Positions 42,856 through 51,592 of a stretch of DNA of 64,000 nucleotides are shown one piece after another (positions within the stretch are counted from its first letter, which is position 1; every line of letters begins with the position of its first letter). Below the pieces are notes generated by a model. The model was not told the DNA's origin, made no database searches, and saw only the letters and a list, made by a program, of their open reading frames with translations. The position numbers and the translations under genes are program-made. The DNA comes from Gemmatimonadales bacterium (GTDB lineage Bacteria; Gemmatimonadota; Gemmatimonadetes; Palauibacterales; Palauibacteraceae). The stretch spans positions 94,881 through 158,880 of the forward strand of contig VXQX01000081.1 in the NCBI GenBank assembly GCA_009838765.1, read 5' to 3'.

Positions 42856-42867
42856 AGGGTCCTCCTA

Positions 42868-43027
42868 GTGTGGTATCGCGGAAGCCCACGGCCATTCGAG
42901 CGCCGATGCATCCGCCCCTGCGGCGTTGCTCCTCCTCGCAATAGCTCTGCTATTCCTCGTCGGCGCGCCTTGCAGAGATCGGCGCCTCGGCGCTCTCGGT
43001 GGCTCGCGGACTTCTGCGACACCACAC
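42868..43027. repeat. 160-bp imperfect palindrome, MITE-like element
   Basis: The outer 20 bases, GTGTGGTATCGCGGAAGCCC (42868-42887), match the reverse complement of 43008-43027 at 17 of 20 positions. Imperfect complementarity continues inward, and the centre forms a small hairpin AATAG-CTCTG-CTATT (42940-42954). There is no open gene inside. A whole-element palindrome with terminal inverted repeats suggests a non-autonomous miniature transposable element or a large structured RNA. It lies between the ribosome-binding site of capA and the hipBA promoter. No obvious target duplication was found. Confidence 0.6.
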
Positions 43028-43140
43028 CAATGACGTGCCGGGCATCCGTGCCTCTCGCCAACGTACGGAGAAAACCGATACGCGCGCATGCGTCCGAGGC
43101 TGTGAGGATGCCGCGGACTGGCGGTCCCACGGTGGGAGCG

Positions 43141-43235
43141 ATACGATAGCGGTTGTAATTTATGCGTCATATAATGCGTGTTATCGAATTATTTGCGATG
43201 TACACGCCATATATTGCGGATTGGATCGTAGGAAC
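43141..43235 (+). promoter_or_regulatory. AT-rich promoter/operator region of hipBA
   Basis: A locally AT-rich tract in otherwise GC-rich DNA, directly upstream of the HipB-like gene. It contains TATAAT at 43170-43175 and two ATGCGT hexamers 12 bases apart (43162-43167 and 43174-43179). No good -35 lies at the usual distance. HipB-type repressors bind near their own promoter, so these repeats are candidate operators. The ATG at 43236 is preceded by TAGGAAC. The stretch 43028-43140 shows nothing I can assign. Confidence 0.45.
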
Positions 43236-43562
43236 ATGAACACCATCGTCTCAACGAGCCGGACGCCGGATGTGCTGCGGGAACTCGGCGCGCGGCTGAA
43301 GACGGTACGCCTGCGCCAGAACCTTCGCGTGAAGGATCTGGCCGCCCGTGCCGGGGTCGGAGCCCGCACGATCGACCGGATGGAGGCGGGGTACAGCGTG
43401 GGCACCGATACGCTCGTGCGGATCATGCGCGGCCTGGGGCGGATCCAGGCGTTCGAGGCCTTCATCCCGCCCCCGGAACCATCTCCCTACGAGATTGACC
43501 GATTGAAGGGCAAACAACGCCAGCGCGCGTCTCGACGGCCGCCGCCGGAGTCGGGGTCGTGA
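43236..43562 (+). CDS. hipB: HipB-like XRE-family antitoxin/repressor
   Basis: 108 residues. An XRE helix-turn-helix domain spans about residues 13-68 (LGARLKTVRLRQNLRVKDLA, then AGVGARTIDRMEAGYSVGTDTLVRIMRGLG). The tail PPPEPSPYEIDRLKGKQRQ is basic and may bind the toxin. The ATG at 43236 is used; upstream sequence in frame runs through the AT-rich promoter. It overlaps hipA by GTGA. HipB neutralises HipA and represses the operon. Confidence 0.85.
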   Translation: MNTIVSTSRTPDVLRELGARLKTVRLRQNLRVKDLAARAGVGARTIDRMEAGYSVGTDTLVRIMRGLGRIQAFEAFIPPPEPSPYEIDRLKGKQRQRASRRPPPESGS

Positions 43563-44902
43563 ACGGATACACAACGGTCCGCGTGCGACTGTGGGGACGC
43601 GAGGTCGGTCTCCTCCTCGAGTCCGAGCGGGGCGGCCGAATCACCTTCGAGTACGATCCCGGATTCGTGGACTCTGGACTCGAGATCTCCCCGGTCCACC
43701 TGCCGCTGGCTCGCTCCGGACCGGTCTCCTTTCCGGAACTCGCCCGCAGACCCGCGTTCCTCGGACTTCCCGGCGTGTTCGCCGATGCCCTGCCGGACCG
43801 GTTCGGCAACGCCGTGATCCGGCGCTACTTCGAGGCGCGGGGACATCCGGAGGATGCATTGTCGCCGCTTCAGCGGCTGCTCTACATGGGAGACCGCGCG
43901 ATGGGCGCGCTGGAGTTCCAGCCCGCGCACGATCCCGGCCCGGGCACCGAGGAGGCACTCGAGGTGTTGTCGCTCGTCGACCAGGCGAGGCGCGTCATCG
44001 AGGGCGACGTCTCGGTCGCGGTGCCGGAGATGATGCAGGTGGGGGGAAGCGCGGGCGGCGCCCGGCCCAAGGCGCTGATTCTGTGGGATCGCGAGACGGG
44101 ACGCGTGCGCTCGGGCTTCGCATGTCCGGAAGCCGGCGAGGCGTTGTGGCTCATCAAGTTCGACGGCGCGAGCCAGGACGCGTCGGGGCTGGGCATGCGT
44201 ACCACCCGCCACCCCGGTCCCTGGGGTCGCATCGAGTTCGCGTATTCCCGCCTCGCGCGAGACGCCGGCATCCAGATGGCGGAGACCCATCTGTTCCGCG
44301 AGGGCGACCTGGCACACTTCATGACGCGACGCTTCGACCGCGTGCCCGCCCGGCCTCCGCCCGGCGACCGGACGGGGCACGCAGCCGGATACGAGGCCTT
44401 CCGGCGGCGCCACCTGCACAGTCTGGGCGGTCTCCAGCATATCGACTTCAACGATCAGTTCGTGTTCGGCTACGAGGGCTGGTTCGACACGATCCGCGCC
44501 CTCGGGCTGGGCCAGGAATCGGTGAACGAGGCGTTCCGGCGGATGGTGTTCAACGTTGCGACCGTCAACTTCGATGACCACGTCAAGAACTTCGCCTTCC
44601 TCATGGATCGCGAAGGCCGCTGGCGTCTCGCCCCCGCCTACGACCTGACGTATGCGGAGAACAACGAGTGGACGCGGCAGCACCAGATGTCGATAAACGG
44701 GCGCTTCCGCGGTGTCCGGCGGGCGGACCTGTTGAGGATCGGAAGCACGTTCGATGTGCCCGCAGCGGGAAGACGCATCATCGACGAGGTATTGGAGGCG
44801 CTGGACGGCTGGTCGGCGTACGCCGACGCGGCGGGCGTCCCGGAGGACATGGCCTCGTTCCTCGAAGATCGCTTCGAGCGGGAGATCGGCTTCAGCCGCT
44901 GA
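43559..44902 (+). CDS. hipA: HipA-like serine/threonine kinase toxin
   Basis: 447 residues, starting at a GTG overlapping hipB. N-terminal HipA domain: FLGLPGVFADALPDRFGNAVI. Kinase parts: the Gly/Ser-rich VGGSAGGARPKALI (about 163-176, the P-loop-like segment containing the usual autophosphorylation Ser), WLIKFDGA, the catalytic Asp in NVATVNFDDHVKNFAFL and the metal-binding Asp in LAPAYDLTY. HipA kinases phosphorylate translation factors such as glutamyl-tRNA synthetase in E. coli; the target here is unknown. The gene overlaps the convergent hydrolase gene by 11 bases. Confidence 0.9.
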   Translation: MNGYTTVRVRLWGREVGLLLESERGGRITFEYDPGFVDSGLEISPVHLPLARSGPVSFPELARRPAFLGLPGVFADALPDRFGNAVIRRYFEARGHPEDALSPLQRLLYMGDRAMGALEFQPAHDPGPGTEEALEVLSLVDQARRVIEGDVSVAVPEMMQVGGSAGGARPKALILWDRETGRVRSGFACPEAGEALWLIKFDGASQDASGLGMRTTRHPGPWGRIEFAYSRLARDAGIQMAETHLFREGDLAHFMTRRFDRVPARPPPGDRTGHAAGYEAFRRRHLHSLGGLQHIDFNDQFVFGYEGWFDTIRALGLGQESVNEAFRRMVFNVATVNFDDHVKNFAFLMDREGRWRLAPAYDLTYAENNEWTRQHQMSINGRFRGVRRADLLRIGSTFDVPAAGRRIIDEVLEALDGWSAYADAAGVPEDMASFLEDRFEREIGFSR

Positions 44903-47033
44903 GGTCGCGGGCGCGGTCGAGTAGGGACTGGTAGAGGGCGTCGGCCTCCTGCACGCGCGGTTCGAGACGGAGGCGCTGCTGCTCCCATTCCTCCTCGAGA
45001 AGCCGCGTCGTCTCCCAGTATTCGAGATCGCCCGCAGGGCGGATCGGCTCGTCGAGCAGCTCCTGCAGCTTGGCCCGGTGGCGGGCGACGAGTTCCGGCA
45101 CGGCTTCCAGCTTCCACCACGGTTCGTCATCCACAACCACGAACACCGGGGCGCTGTGCGCGACGGTCATGTCGCGCGCCCCGTCGCGGTCGCCGAACGC
45201 GCGCACCGCCACCCAGAGGCTCTCCTCCGCCTCGATCTGCGTGGTGAAACGCAGCCTGTCGGCGTCCCCGGCCGACCGGGTGACGCTCGCGACGACCTCG
45301 CCGTGGACGACGAGTTCCAACCGGTTCAATCCATCGATGTCGGGGTTCAGGGACGCCTCGGCCACGACTTCGAGGCTCTCCCCGCGCGCGACGCGAAGCT
45401 CGGAGCCCATCTCCCGCCCGTTCACCCGGAACTCCAGGAACGGTCCGTTGCTCACGTACGTGCGGCCGGAGCGGTAGGCGTTGTACCACTCGCGAGGGGC
45501 GAACGGCCCGTCGAGCTTCACGTAGGTCCGCTCGACCCCCGGCAGCGTGGGCCCGAAATACGGGTAGTCCGCGCCCGCGATAGGGCGGACGTTGAAGCCG
45601 AGGTTGAGGAAGCTGTACCAGATATCGTCGTACAGGCGCCCGCCCTGCAGGACCTCGATGAAGTCGACGAGGTCGAACGGCACGTCGAGCGCCAGTCCCC
45701 GTTCCCCGTTGAAGAGTTGGCCCATGTGCGCGTAGCCGGAGATTCCGCCCTGCGCGCGCGACGCCTCGAACACGCGGTGGTAGAGGAAGTAGGACTCCGG
45801 GTCCGGGCGGATGGGGCGCTGCAGGTTGTGGTGGATCGTATGCCCGCGATGGACCGTGCGCGGATCCTCCTGCCCGGACACGAGCGCGTGGCCTTCGCGC
45901 ACGTACTGTCCGGCCTCCCCCCACGCCGGCTGCTTGAAGTGGGTGACGGCGATGTTCCCCATCTCGAGCAGGTTCGCGACGTGGATGTCCTCGGCGGCAA
46001 TCTGCGCCCACACCGCATCGTCTTCCGTGTGCTCGCGCGCGATGTGGACGTGGGAGTCGCCGGAGTACCACCCCTCGGCGGGGAGATCCGCGTAGCGCTC
46101 GAGGGAGACCGTGAGATCGGTCATCTCATCCGCGCGCACCTCGACCGTCCGTTCGTAGCCGCGGTACTCGGGGCCGCGCGTCGCGACGAGTTCGTAGCTC
46201 CCGACCGGGAGGCGGGCCTCGTACTCTCCGTCGACGTAAAAGGCGAGGCGGTGCTCGGAGGGCCACCACGTGCGCGGATTCACCCACAGGAGCCGGACCT
46301 CGTCGACGAACCGGTGCACGAGCACGGCGCGTTCGGACGGGAGCGGGGCGCGGCCGGTCTCGTCGTAGAGACCGAACCGCGCGGGGACCGAACGCCCGCT
46401 CGCGGCATCCTCGACGGTGAGACGCAGCGTGCCGTGGCCGGCCGGGGCGGGGGTCGTGTGGCTGCGCACGACCTCGATGTCGCAGAGGGCGATCCCCTCC
46501 GGCCCGCCGATCGCGAGGTCCGTGTCGCGGATCCCGTGCGCCGCGAAGCGGGCCCGCTCGAGCGTTACCCGGGCCGTGGCGAGCGCCGCGCCGCCCCCGG
46601 CACCTGACCCGGGGGCGGACTCGGGTTCGACGGTGGCCGATTCGCCGATCCCGTCGCCGCCGTTGTCGTTGAACCCGACGCTGAACGGCCCGGTGAGTTC
46701 CGGTGCGTAGGTGACCACGAGGTCGACGGGCTCATCGATGTCGAACGCGAACCCGTCGTCGATGTCGAGGGCGAAGAGGGGGCCGACGACGCAGGTCCGG
46801 TCGCCGATGTCGCGCGTCTGGAACGGGTTGCCGCGGCCGTACATGCCGAGCTCCGAACGGGCGACGCCGAGCGTGCGGGCGATGTTCTCGCGTGGCCACT
46901 CGAGTTCGACGACGAAGCGGGCATCGCTGTCATGCACCGGGGAAGGCGCGCCCTCCCCCGCGGGGCCCGCGGCCCCCGAGACGAGGAGGCCGGCCCCGGC
47001 GAGGAGGCAGATCCGGCGGACGCGGGCGGTCAC
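44892..47033 (-). CDS. Exported CehA/McbA-type PHP-fold metallohydrolase
   Basis: 713 residues from a GTG overlapping the upstream gene. A signal peptide (ICLLAGAGLLVSGAAG) is followed by beta-rich modules over the first 330 residues. The C-terminal hydrolase domain starts at WYSGDSHVHIAREHTEDD (HxH metal motif), with ITHF-like AVTHFKQPAWGEAG and HIHHN-like HTIHHNLQRP, then GADYPYFGP. The family includes carbaryl hydrolase-like and polymerase/histidinol-phosphatase (PHP) enzymes. It is the last gene of a three-gene operon of exported hydrolases. Substrate unknown. A damaged relative lies at 50594-50964. Confidence 0.78.
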   Translation of the reverse strand: MTARVRRICLLAGAGLLVSGAAGPAGEGAPSPVHDSDARFVVELEWPRENIARTLGVARSELGMYGRGNPFQTRDIGDRTCVVGPLFALDIDDGFAFDIDEPVDLVVTYAPELTGPFSVGFNDNGGDGIGESATVEPESAPGSGAGGGAALATARVTLERARFAAHGIRDTDLAIGGPEGIALCDIEVVRSHTTPAPAGHGTLRLTVEDAASGRSVPARFGLYDETGRAPLPSERAVLVHRFVDEVRLLWVNPRTWWPSEHRLAFYVDGEYEARLPVGSYELVATRGPEYRGYERTVEVRADEMTDLTVSLERYADLPAEGWYSGDSHVHIAREHTEDDAVWAQIAAEDIHVANLLEMGNIAVTHFKQPAWGEAGQYVREGHALVSGQEDPRTVHRGHTIHHNLQRPIRPDPESYFLYHRVFEASRAQGGISGYAHMGQLFNGERGLALDVPFDLVDFIEVLQGGRLYDDIWYSFLNLGFNVRPIAGADYPYFGPTLPGVERTYVKLDGPFAPREWYNAYRSGRTYVSNGPFLEFRVNGREMGSELRVARGESLEVVAEASLNPDIDGLNRLELVVHGEVVASVTRSAGDADRLRFTTQIEAEESLWVAVRAFGDRDGARDMTVAHSAPVFVVVDDEPWWKLEAVPELVARHRAKLQELLDEPIRPAGDLEYWETTRLLEEEWEQQRLRLEPRVQEADALYQSLLDRARDLSG

Positions 47034-48736
47034 CGCTCGTACACGACCCGGCCGCCCACGACGGTCAGATCGACCTGCATGGATTCCAGGCATGGGTCCT
47101 CGCACTCCAGCACATGGTCCGCCGTCACGACGAGGTCGGCGACCATCCCGACCTCGAGCGTCCCCTTCTCCTCCTCCTCGAAGGTGAGGTGCGCGTAGCT
47201 TCGCGTCACCGCCTCCAGCGCTTCCTCCCGCGCGATGCGCTGCGATGGGTCGAGCACGCCGGCGCTGATCGTGCCGCGCGTCGTGAAGTGGTGCAGCATC
47301 CACCACGGGTCCCAGGGGACGACGGGGGAATCCGTGCCCAGCGACACCGGAATCCCGGCGTCGAGGTAGGCGCGCACGGGCGTCGTCCAGGCGGCGCGCT
47401 CCGCGCCCCAGTACTTCACGAGGCTCGGCGCCGCCACGTAGAGGTGGTTCTGCGCCGTCACGGAGAGTCCGAGCACCCGCATGCGCGGGAAGTGGTCGTC
47501 GCGCGGGAGGAATCCGTGTTCGATGACCCAGCGGAGACCGTCGATCGGCGCATCGGCGTTCGCCGCTTCGTAGCCTTCGAGGACGAGGTCGATGGCCGCG
47601 TCGCCTACCGCGTGCGTCGCCACCCGCCATCCCCGACGGTGAAGTTCACGGACGGTCTCGATGTAGCGCTCGGTCGGCACGGTCTGCAGGCCGCGGAAGG
47701 TGCCGCCCTCGCCCCAGGGTTCCTCGTACGGCTCACGCATGAGACCGCCCTCGAAGCCGCCGTCCACGCCGAGCTTCACGCCGCCGACGCGGAGCCAGTC
47801 GTCGCCCTCGCCCATCTCCGGCCAGGTCGCGAGGGCATCGGCGAGCGGCTGTGCGTTCGCCCCGCGAGGGGCGCGGAGGACGTAGTTCACGCGCAGGGTG
47901 AGCCGGCCTTCGTCCCTGAGCCGCTCAATGGCCCGGTACTCCTCCAGGGGGCCGCCCGGGTAACGGATGCTGGTCAGGCCGCGGGTGTTGAGCGCGGCGT
48001 ACTCCTCGGCCAGCGCGTCGAGGACGGCGGCCGGGTCGGGCGGCGCGGCCTCCGGCAGCGACACGAGATCCTTGGCGCGGTCGACGAGTTCGCCGTTCAG
48101 CCGCCCGTCCGGATAGCGACCGATGCGGCCGCCCGGCACCTCGGGCGTCGATTCGTCGATGTCCCAGCGGGCCAGCGCCGGGCTGTTCAGCACATATTCG
48201 TGTCCGCCGCGGACGACGACGACCGGCTGCCCGGGCACCGCGCCGTCGAGATCGTCGCGGTAGGGGAGGCGGTGCTCGGCGAGCTGGCCTTCGTGCCAGT
48301 CGCGGTTCGTGACGATCAACTCGCCGGGCGCCGTCTCCAGCGCGAAGGCGGCGATCGCCTCGGCCACGTCCCGTAGCGAGCGCGCGCCCGTCAGGTCGAC
48401 GCCCGGGCCACCTCCGATACCGTGGTAATGGTTGTCCGTGAGCCCCGGAATCACGGTCCGGCCGTTCAACTCCACGACGCGCGTGTCGGGCCCCGCCAGC
48501 CCGCGAACCTCCGCCGACGTTCCCACCGCCGCCACGCGGCCGTCGGCGACCGCCAGCGCCTCAACGGTCCCTGGCGATCCCATCGTGAGGATCTCTCCAT
48601 CCACCAGAACGAGATCGGCCGTGTCGCCCGGGGGCGCCGCGCAGGCCGCGAGCCCCAGCAGCACCACGAACCCCGGCACCGCCGGCCCGAGCACCACCCG
48701 CGCGGAGACGGCCCGCGAAGACCCGGTCCTCCTCAT
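47030..48736 (-). CDS. Exported amidohydrolase of the YtcJ/Amidohydro_3 family
   Basis: 568 residues, ATG overlapping the D-aminoacylase stop (ATGA). Lipobox LLGLAAC near residue 32. Metal motif HxH in IPGLTDNHYHGIGG, then GVKLGVDGGFEGG, His in VATHAVGDAAID, His in WVIEHGFLP, and the catalytic Asp in VSLGTDSPVVPWDP. This is the N-substituted formamide deformylase/YtcJ type. The substrate is not determinable. It is coupled to both neighbours by four-base overlaps, so the three exported hydrolases probably act on related compounds. Confidence 0.85.
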   Translation of the reverse strand: MRRTGSSRAVSARVVLGPAVPGFVVLLGLAACAAPPGDTADLVLVDGEILTMGSPGTVEALAVADGRVAAVGTSAEVRGLAGPDTRVVELNGRTVIPGLTDNHYHGIGGGPGVDLTGARSLRDVAEAIAAFALETAPGELIVTNRDWHEGQLAEHRLPYRDDLDGAVPGQPVVVVRGGHEYVLNSPALARWDIDESTPEVPGGRIGRYPDGRLNGELVDRAKDLVSLPEAAPPDPAAVLDALAEEYAALNTRGLTSIRYPGGPLEEYRAIERLRDEGRLTLRVNYVLRAPRGANAQPLADALATWPEMGEGDDWLRVGGVKLGVDGGFEGGLMREPYEEPWGEGGTFRGLQTVPTERYIETVRELHRRGWRVATHAVGDAAIDLVLEGYEAANADAPIDGLRWVIEHGFLPRDDHFPRMRVLGLSVTAQNHLYVAAPSLVKYWGAERAAWTTPVRAYLDAGIPVSLGTDSPVVPWDPWWMLHHFTTRGTISAGVLDPSQRIAREEALEAVTRSYAHLTFEEEEKGTLEVGMVADLVVTADHVLECEDPCLESMQVDLTVVGGRVVYER

Positions 48737-50466
48737 CGCCGCTCCGCCCCCGTCTCGCGGCGCAGGAGCCGACCGGCCTGCACCCCCGTCAGCGCGCCGT
48801 CGTCGATCACCGGCACGCCGTTCACGAACACGTAGTCCATCCCCTCGGCATAGCGCATCGCGTCCCCGAACCGAGCCATGTCCCGCACCTGGTCCGGGTC
48901 GAAGAGCACGAGGTCCGCCGCCATCCCCGGCGCGATCAGGCCCCTGTCCGCCAGCCCCAGCCGACGGGCGGCGAGCGACGTCATGCGGCGCACGGCGTCC
49001 TCCAGGCTCAGGATCCCGTCTTCTCTCACGTACTTCGCGATCACGCGCGGGAAGGCCCCGAACGCCCTCGGATGGGAACTCGCCGTGGTCGCGGGGTTCA
49101 CCGGCGATGCGTCGGTGTCGATCGACACGAACTCGGCCCGGAGCGCCTGCCATTTCTGCTCCTCGTTCATGCTCTCCGGGTTCACGCTCACGCCGCCGGC
49201 CTGCACGAGATCGAAGAACGCCTCCCACGCCTCCGTCCCGAGGACCTCCGCCGCCTCGGCGATCGAGAGGTTGATCACGCGTGCGTCCACCTCTTCGGGG
49301 GCGGAGACGATGAGCACCTTGTCCCAGTCCATCCCCACATGGCGGTACCAGTTCTCCCAGTCCGACGTCGCCTCTACCTCGCGGCGGAGTTCGGCCCGCA
49401 CCGCGGGATCGGAAAGGGTCTCGAGGAAGGGCTCCCGGCCGCCCCCGTAGTGGCGGGGATGGAGGAAGGAGCCGAGACCGATCCCGTTCCGGATGTAGGG
49501 ATAGATGTCCGCCGTCACGTCGATCCCTGCGACGCGCGCCGAGTCGATGAGGGCGAGGGCCTCGGCCATCAGCGGCCAGTTCTCCCGTCCCGCCGCCTTG
49601 AGGTGGTAGATGTGGACGGGGGTGCCGGCGCGGACGCCGATCTCGATCGCTTCCCGGATCGCCTCCAGGACGGAGTGCGACTCGTTCCGCATGTGCGTGA
49701 AGTAGGTGCCGCCGTACTCGCCCGCGACGCGCGTGAGTTCGACGAGTTCCTCCGTCGTGGCGTACACGGCGGGCGGATAGATGAGGGACGTGGAAGTCCC
49801 GACGGCGCCGTCCTCCATCGCCTGCCGGACGAGCGCCTTCATCTCCTCGAGCTGTTCGGGCGTCGGCTGCACGTCCTCCTCGCCCAGGACCACGCGCCGC
49901 ACCTGCGTGAGACCGACGTCGTGCACGACGTTGATCGGGATCCCGATGCGCTCGACGTGCGCGAAGTACTCGGCGTACGTCCGCCAGCGCAGTTCCTCGC
50001 CGTTCACGACCAGCCCCCAGGGCTGCGTGGCGTCGCTCTGGGGCGCGGCCGATCCGCCTTCGCCGGAGAGGTAGGTCGTGATCCCCTGCCGGAGCTTGCT
50101 CTCGGCGCTCGGGGGATCCGTGATGAGGACGACGCTCGACTGGCCCATCATGTCGATGAAGCCCGGACTCACCACGCGGTCCGCCGCATCGATCGTGCGC
50201 GCCGCCGGTTGGCCCGAGAGGTTCCCGACTGCCGCGATTCGGTCGCCTCGCAGGCCGACGTCGCCGCGCACCCAGGGGTTCCCCGCCCCGTCCACGATCC
50301 GCGCCCCCGTGATGAGCACGTCGAAAGGACCCTCCGACGTCGATCCCTCCTCCATCCCGCATCCGGGAAGACCGGCTGCGAGGAGGCAAACTCCCATCGC
50401 GGCGAGCAGCGGGATCCTCCTCGGACCCCTCCACGGCCCGGCGTGTCTCGCGTTCACTGATTTCAT
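48733..50466 (-). CDS. Exported D-aminoacylase-like amidohydrolase lacking the HxH motif
   Basis: 577 residues. The signal ends in AAGLPGC, a lipobox. It aligns by eye with N-acyl-D-amino-acid deacylases: ITGARIVDGAGNPWVRGDVG at the start, LRQGITTYLSGEGG, FTHMRNESHSVLEAI, VHIYHLKAAG, and a late SIDTDASPV...SSHPRAFGAFPRVI block. At the place where the family has GFIDxHxH, this protein reads SPGFIDMMGQSS, so both first metal His residues are absent. Other potential ligands remain. This may be a subgroup with altered metal binding. First gene of the three-hydrolase operon. Confidence 0.8.
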   Translation of the reverse strand: MKSVNARHAGPWRGPRRIPLLAAMGVCLLAAGLPGCGMEEGSTSEGPFDVLITGARIVDGAGNPWVRGDVGLRGDRIAAVGNLSGQPAARTIDAADRVVSPGFIDMMGQSSVVLITDPPSAESKLRQGITTYLSGEGGSAAPQSDATQPWGLVVNGEELRWRTYAEYFAHVERIGIPINVVHDVGLTQVRRVVLGEEDVQPTPEQLEEMKALVRQAMEDGAVGTSTSLIYPPAVYATTEELVELTRVAGEYGGTYFTHMRNESHSVLEAIREAIEIGVRAGTPVHIYHLKAAGRENWPLMAEALALIDSARVAGIDVTADIYPYIRNGIGLGSFLHPRHYGGGREPFLETLSDPAVRAELRREVEATSDWENWYRHVGMDWDKVLIVSAPEEVDARVINLSIAEAAEVLGTEAWEAFFDLVQAGGVSVNPESMNEEQKWQALRAEFVSIDTDASPVNPATTASSHPRAFGAFPRVIAKYVREDGILSLEDAVRRMTSLAARRLGLADRGLIAPGMAADLVLFDPDQVRDMARFGDAMRYAEGMDYVFVNGVPVIDDGALTGVQAGRLLRRETGAERR

Positions 50467-50593
50467 TGGCCAGTCCCGGGAATGGGCGAGTCGGTGTCCC
50501 CATCAAGGATCGACCGGCCGTCGTCTGGCGGCAACCGCACACGCCGGCCAGTGTTGGGGACCGAATCCTGGCTCCACCGTTCCGGAGACTGAC

Positions 50594-50964
50594 ATGACCC
50601 CGACGCCGCGCGCCCTTCGACTGTTCGGAATCCTTCTTCCTGCTGGCGGCGGGTTCGCTGCCCGGATCTGGGCGGTCCCAACCGAAGAGGGCGTGGCGCG
50701 GGGTCGCTGTTCGAGATGGATCGGCTCGACATCATCCGAAACGGCGAGATCATCCACACCGTAGAGGCGACGGGCGACGGCCTGACGCTCGAGACGGAGA
50801 TCGACGTGCGCATGGACGGGAGCGGCTGGATCGCCGCGCCACGGATGCTCGGCGACATCCACTCGATGGACCGCTGGGACGACCCGGCCCACAAGGCCGA
50901 GGTCGTCGCGACGTTCGAGGAGGGTCTCCGCCTGTACCGGGCCCAGGCGAACGATGGTCGCTGA
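50594..50964 (+). pseudogene. Remnant of an exported CehA/McbA-type hydrolase gene
   Basis: An ATG at 50594 opens a frame with a signal-peptide-like start (MTPTPRALRLFGILLPAGGG). From about 50701 a different frame encodes GSLFEMDRLDIIRNGEIIH and then RMDGSGWIAAPRMLGDIHS, ending at 50964. The second piece resembles the C-terminal region of CehA-like proteins such as the 44892-47033 product (LNRLELVVHGEVVASV, ESLWVAVRAF). The hydrolase domain is missing, so this looks like an internally deleted and frameshifted gene. The 82-residue piece from the ATG at 50716 could still be translated. Its end overlaps the next gene by 11 bases. Confidence 0.5.
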
Positions 50965-51592
50965 GCCGACCGACGCGGGGCCGGCGGAGGATCCGGCTCC
51001 GGCCGGAGACTCGCCGCCGGCCGAACCCGAGGCGCCCGCCGGCTCGTTCAACCCCGAGGTGCCGCTCCACGCCCTGCCCGGCGCGGAGGCCGTCGACTGG
51101 GTGCCGCTTCATCCCCGTTTCGCGAGGCGCCTCCAGGTCGGGGCCTTCCTCCGGTCGGTCGTCTACGTCGCGGCCGCCGGAGGCCTCCACATCACGGTAC
51201 TCGTCCGCAACCCCGGCGCCTTCGCGGCGGCGGCGCCGTGGCTCCCGGCATTCCTCTGGACTCTGCTGGCCACGTTCTCCGTGTGGTCCGTCATCTGGCC
51301 GCTCATCGCCGTGCCGCGCCGGGGGTACGTCGTTCGCGAGAAGGACCTCCTGTACAAGTCCGGCGTCCTCTGGCGTTCCGTGAAGGCGTTCCCCTTCAAC
51401 CGCGTGCAGCACACCAAGCTCGACAGCACGCCGCTGGACCGCCGGTTCGGCCTGGCCGGCCTGTCGGTCTTCCCAGCGGGGGGCGGCCGGGGCAACCGGA
51501 TCCGCGGACTGGGACAGGAGACCGCCGAGCGGCTGCGCGCCTACATCTCGGAGCGAATAGAGTCGGGTGCGGGCACGGCGGAGGGGCGGTGA
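50954..51592 (+). CDS. PH-domain (bPH2/DUF304) membrane protein, YdbS-like
   Basis: 212 residues. A Pro/Ala/Glu-rich leader of ~35 residues is followed by two membrane spans (about 73-92 and 98-117) and a bacterial pleckstrin-homology domain (RRGYVVREKDLLYKSGVLWR, then FPFNRVQHTKLDSTPLDRRFG). YdbS/YdbT pairs occur widely next to each other and are implicated in envelope stress or antibiotic sensitivity, but their function is not settled. It overlaps the YdbT-like gene by GTGA. Confidence 0.83.
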   Translation: MVAEPTDAGPAEDPAPAGDSPPAEPEAPAGSFNPEVPLHALPGAEAVDWVPLHPRFARRLQVGAFLRSVVYVAAAGGLHITVLVRNPGAFAAAAPWLPAFLWTLLATFSVWSVIWPLIAVPRRGYVVREKDLLYKSGVLWRSVKAFPFNRVQHTKLDSTPLDRRFGLAGLSVFPAGGGRGNRIRGLGQETAERLRAYISERIESGAGTAEGR

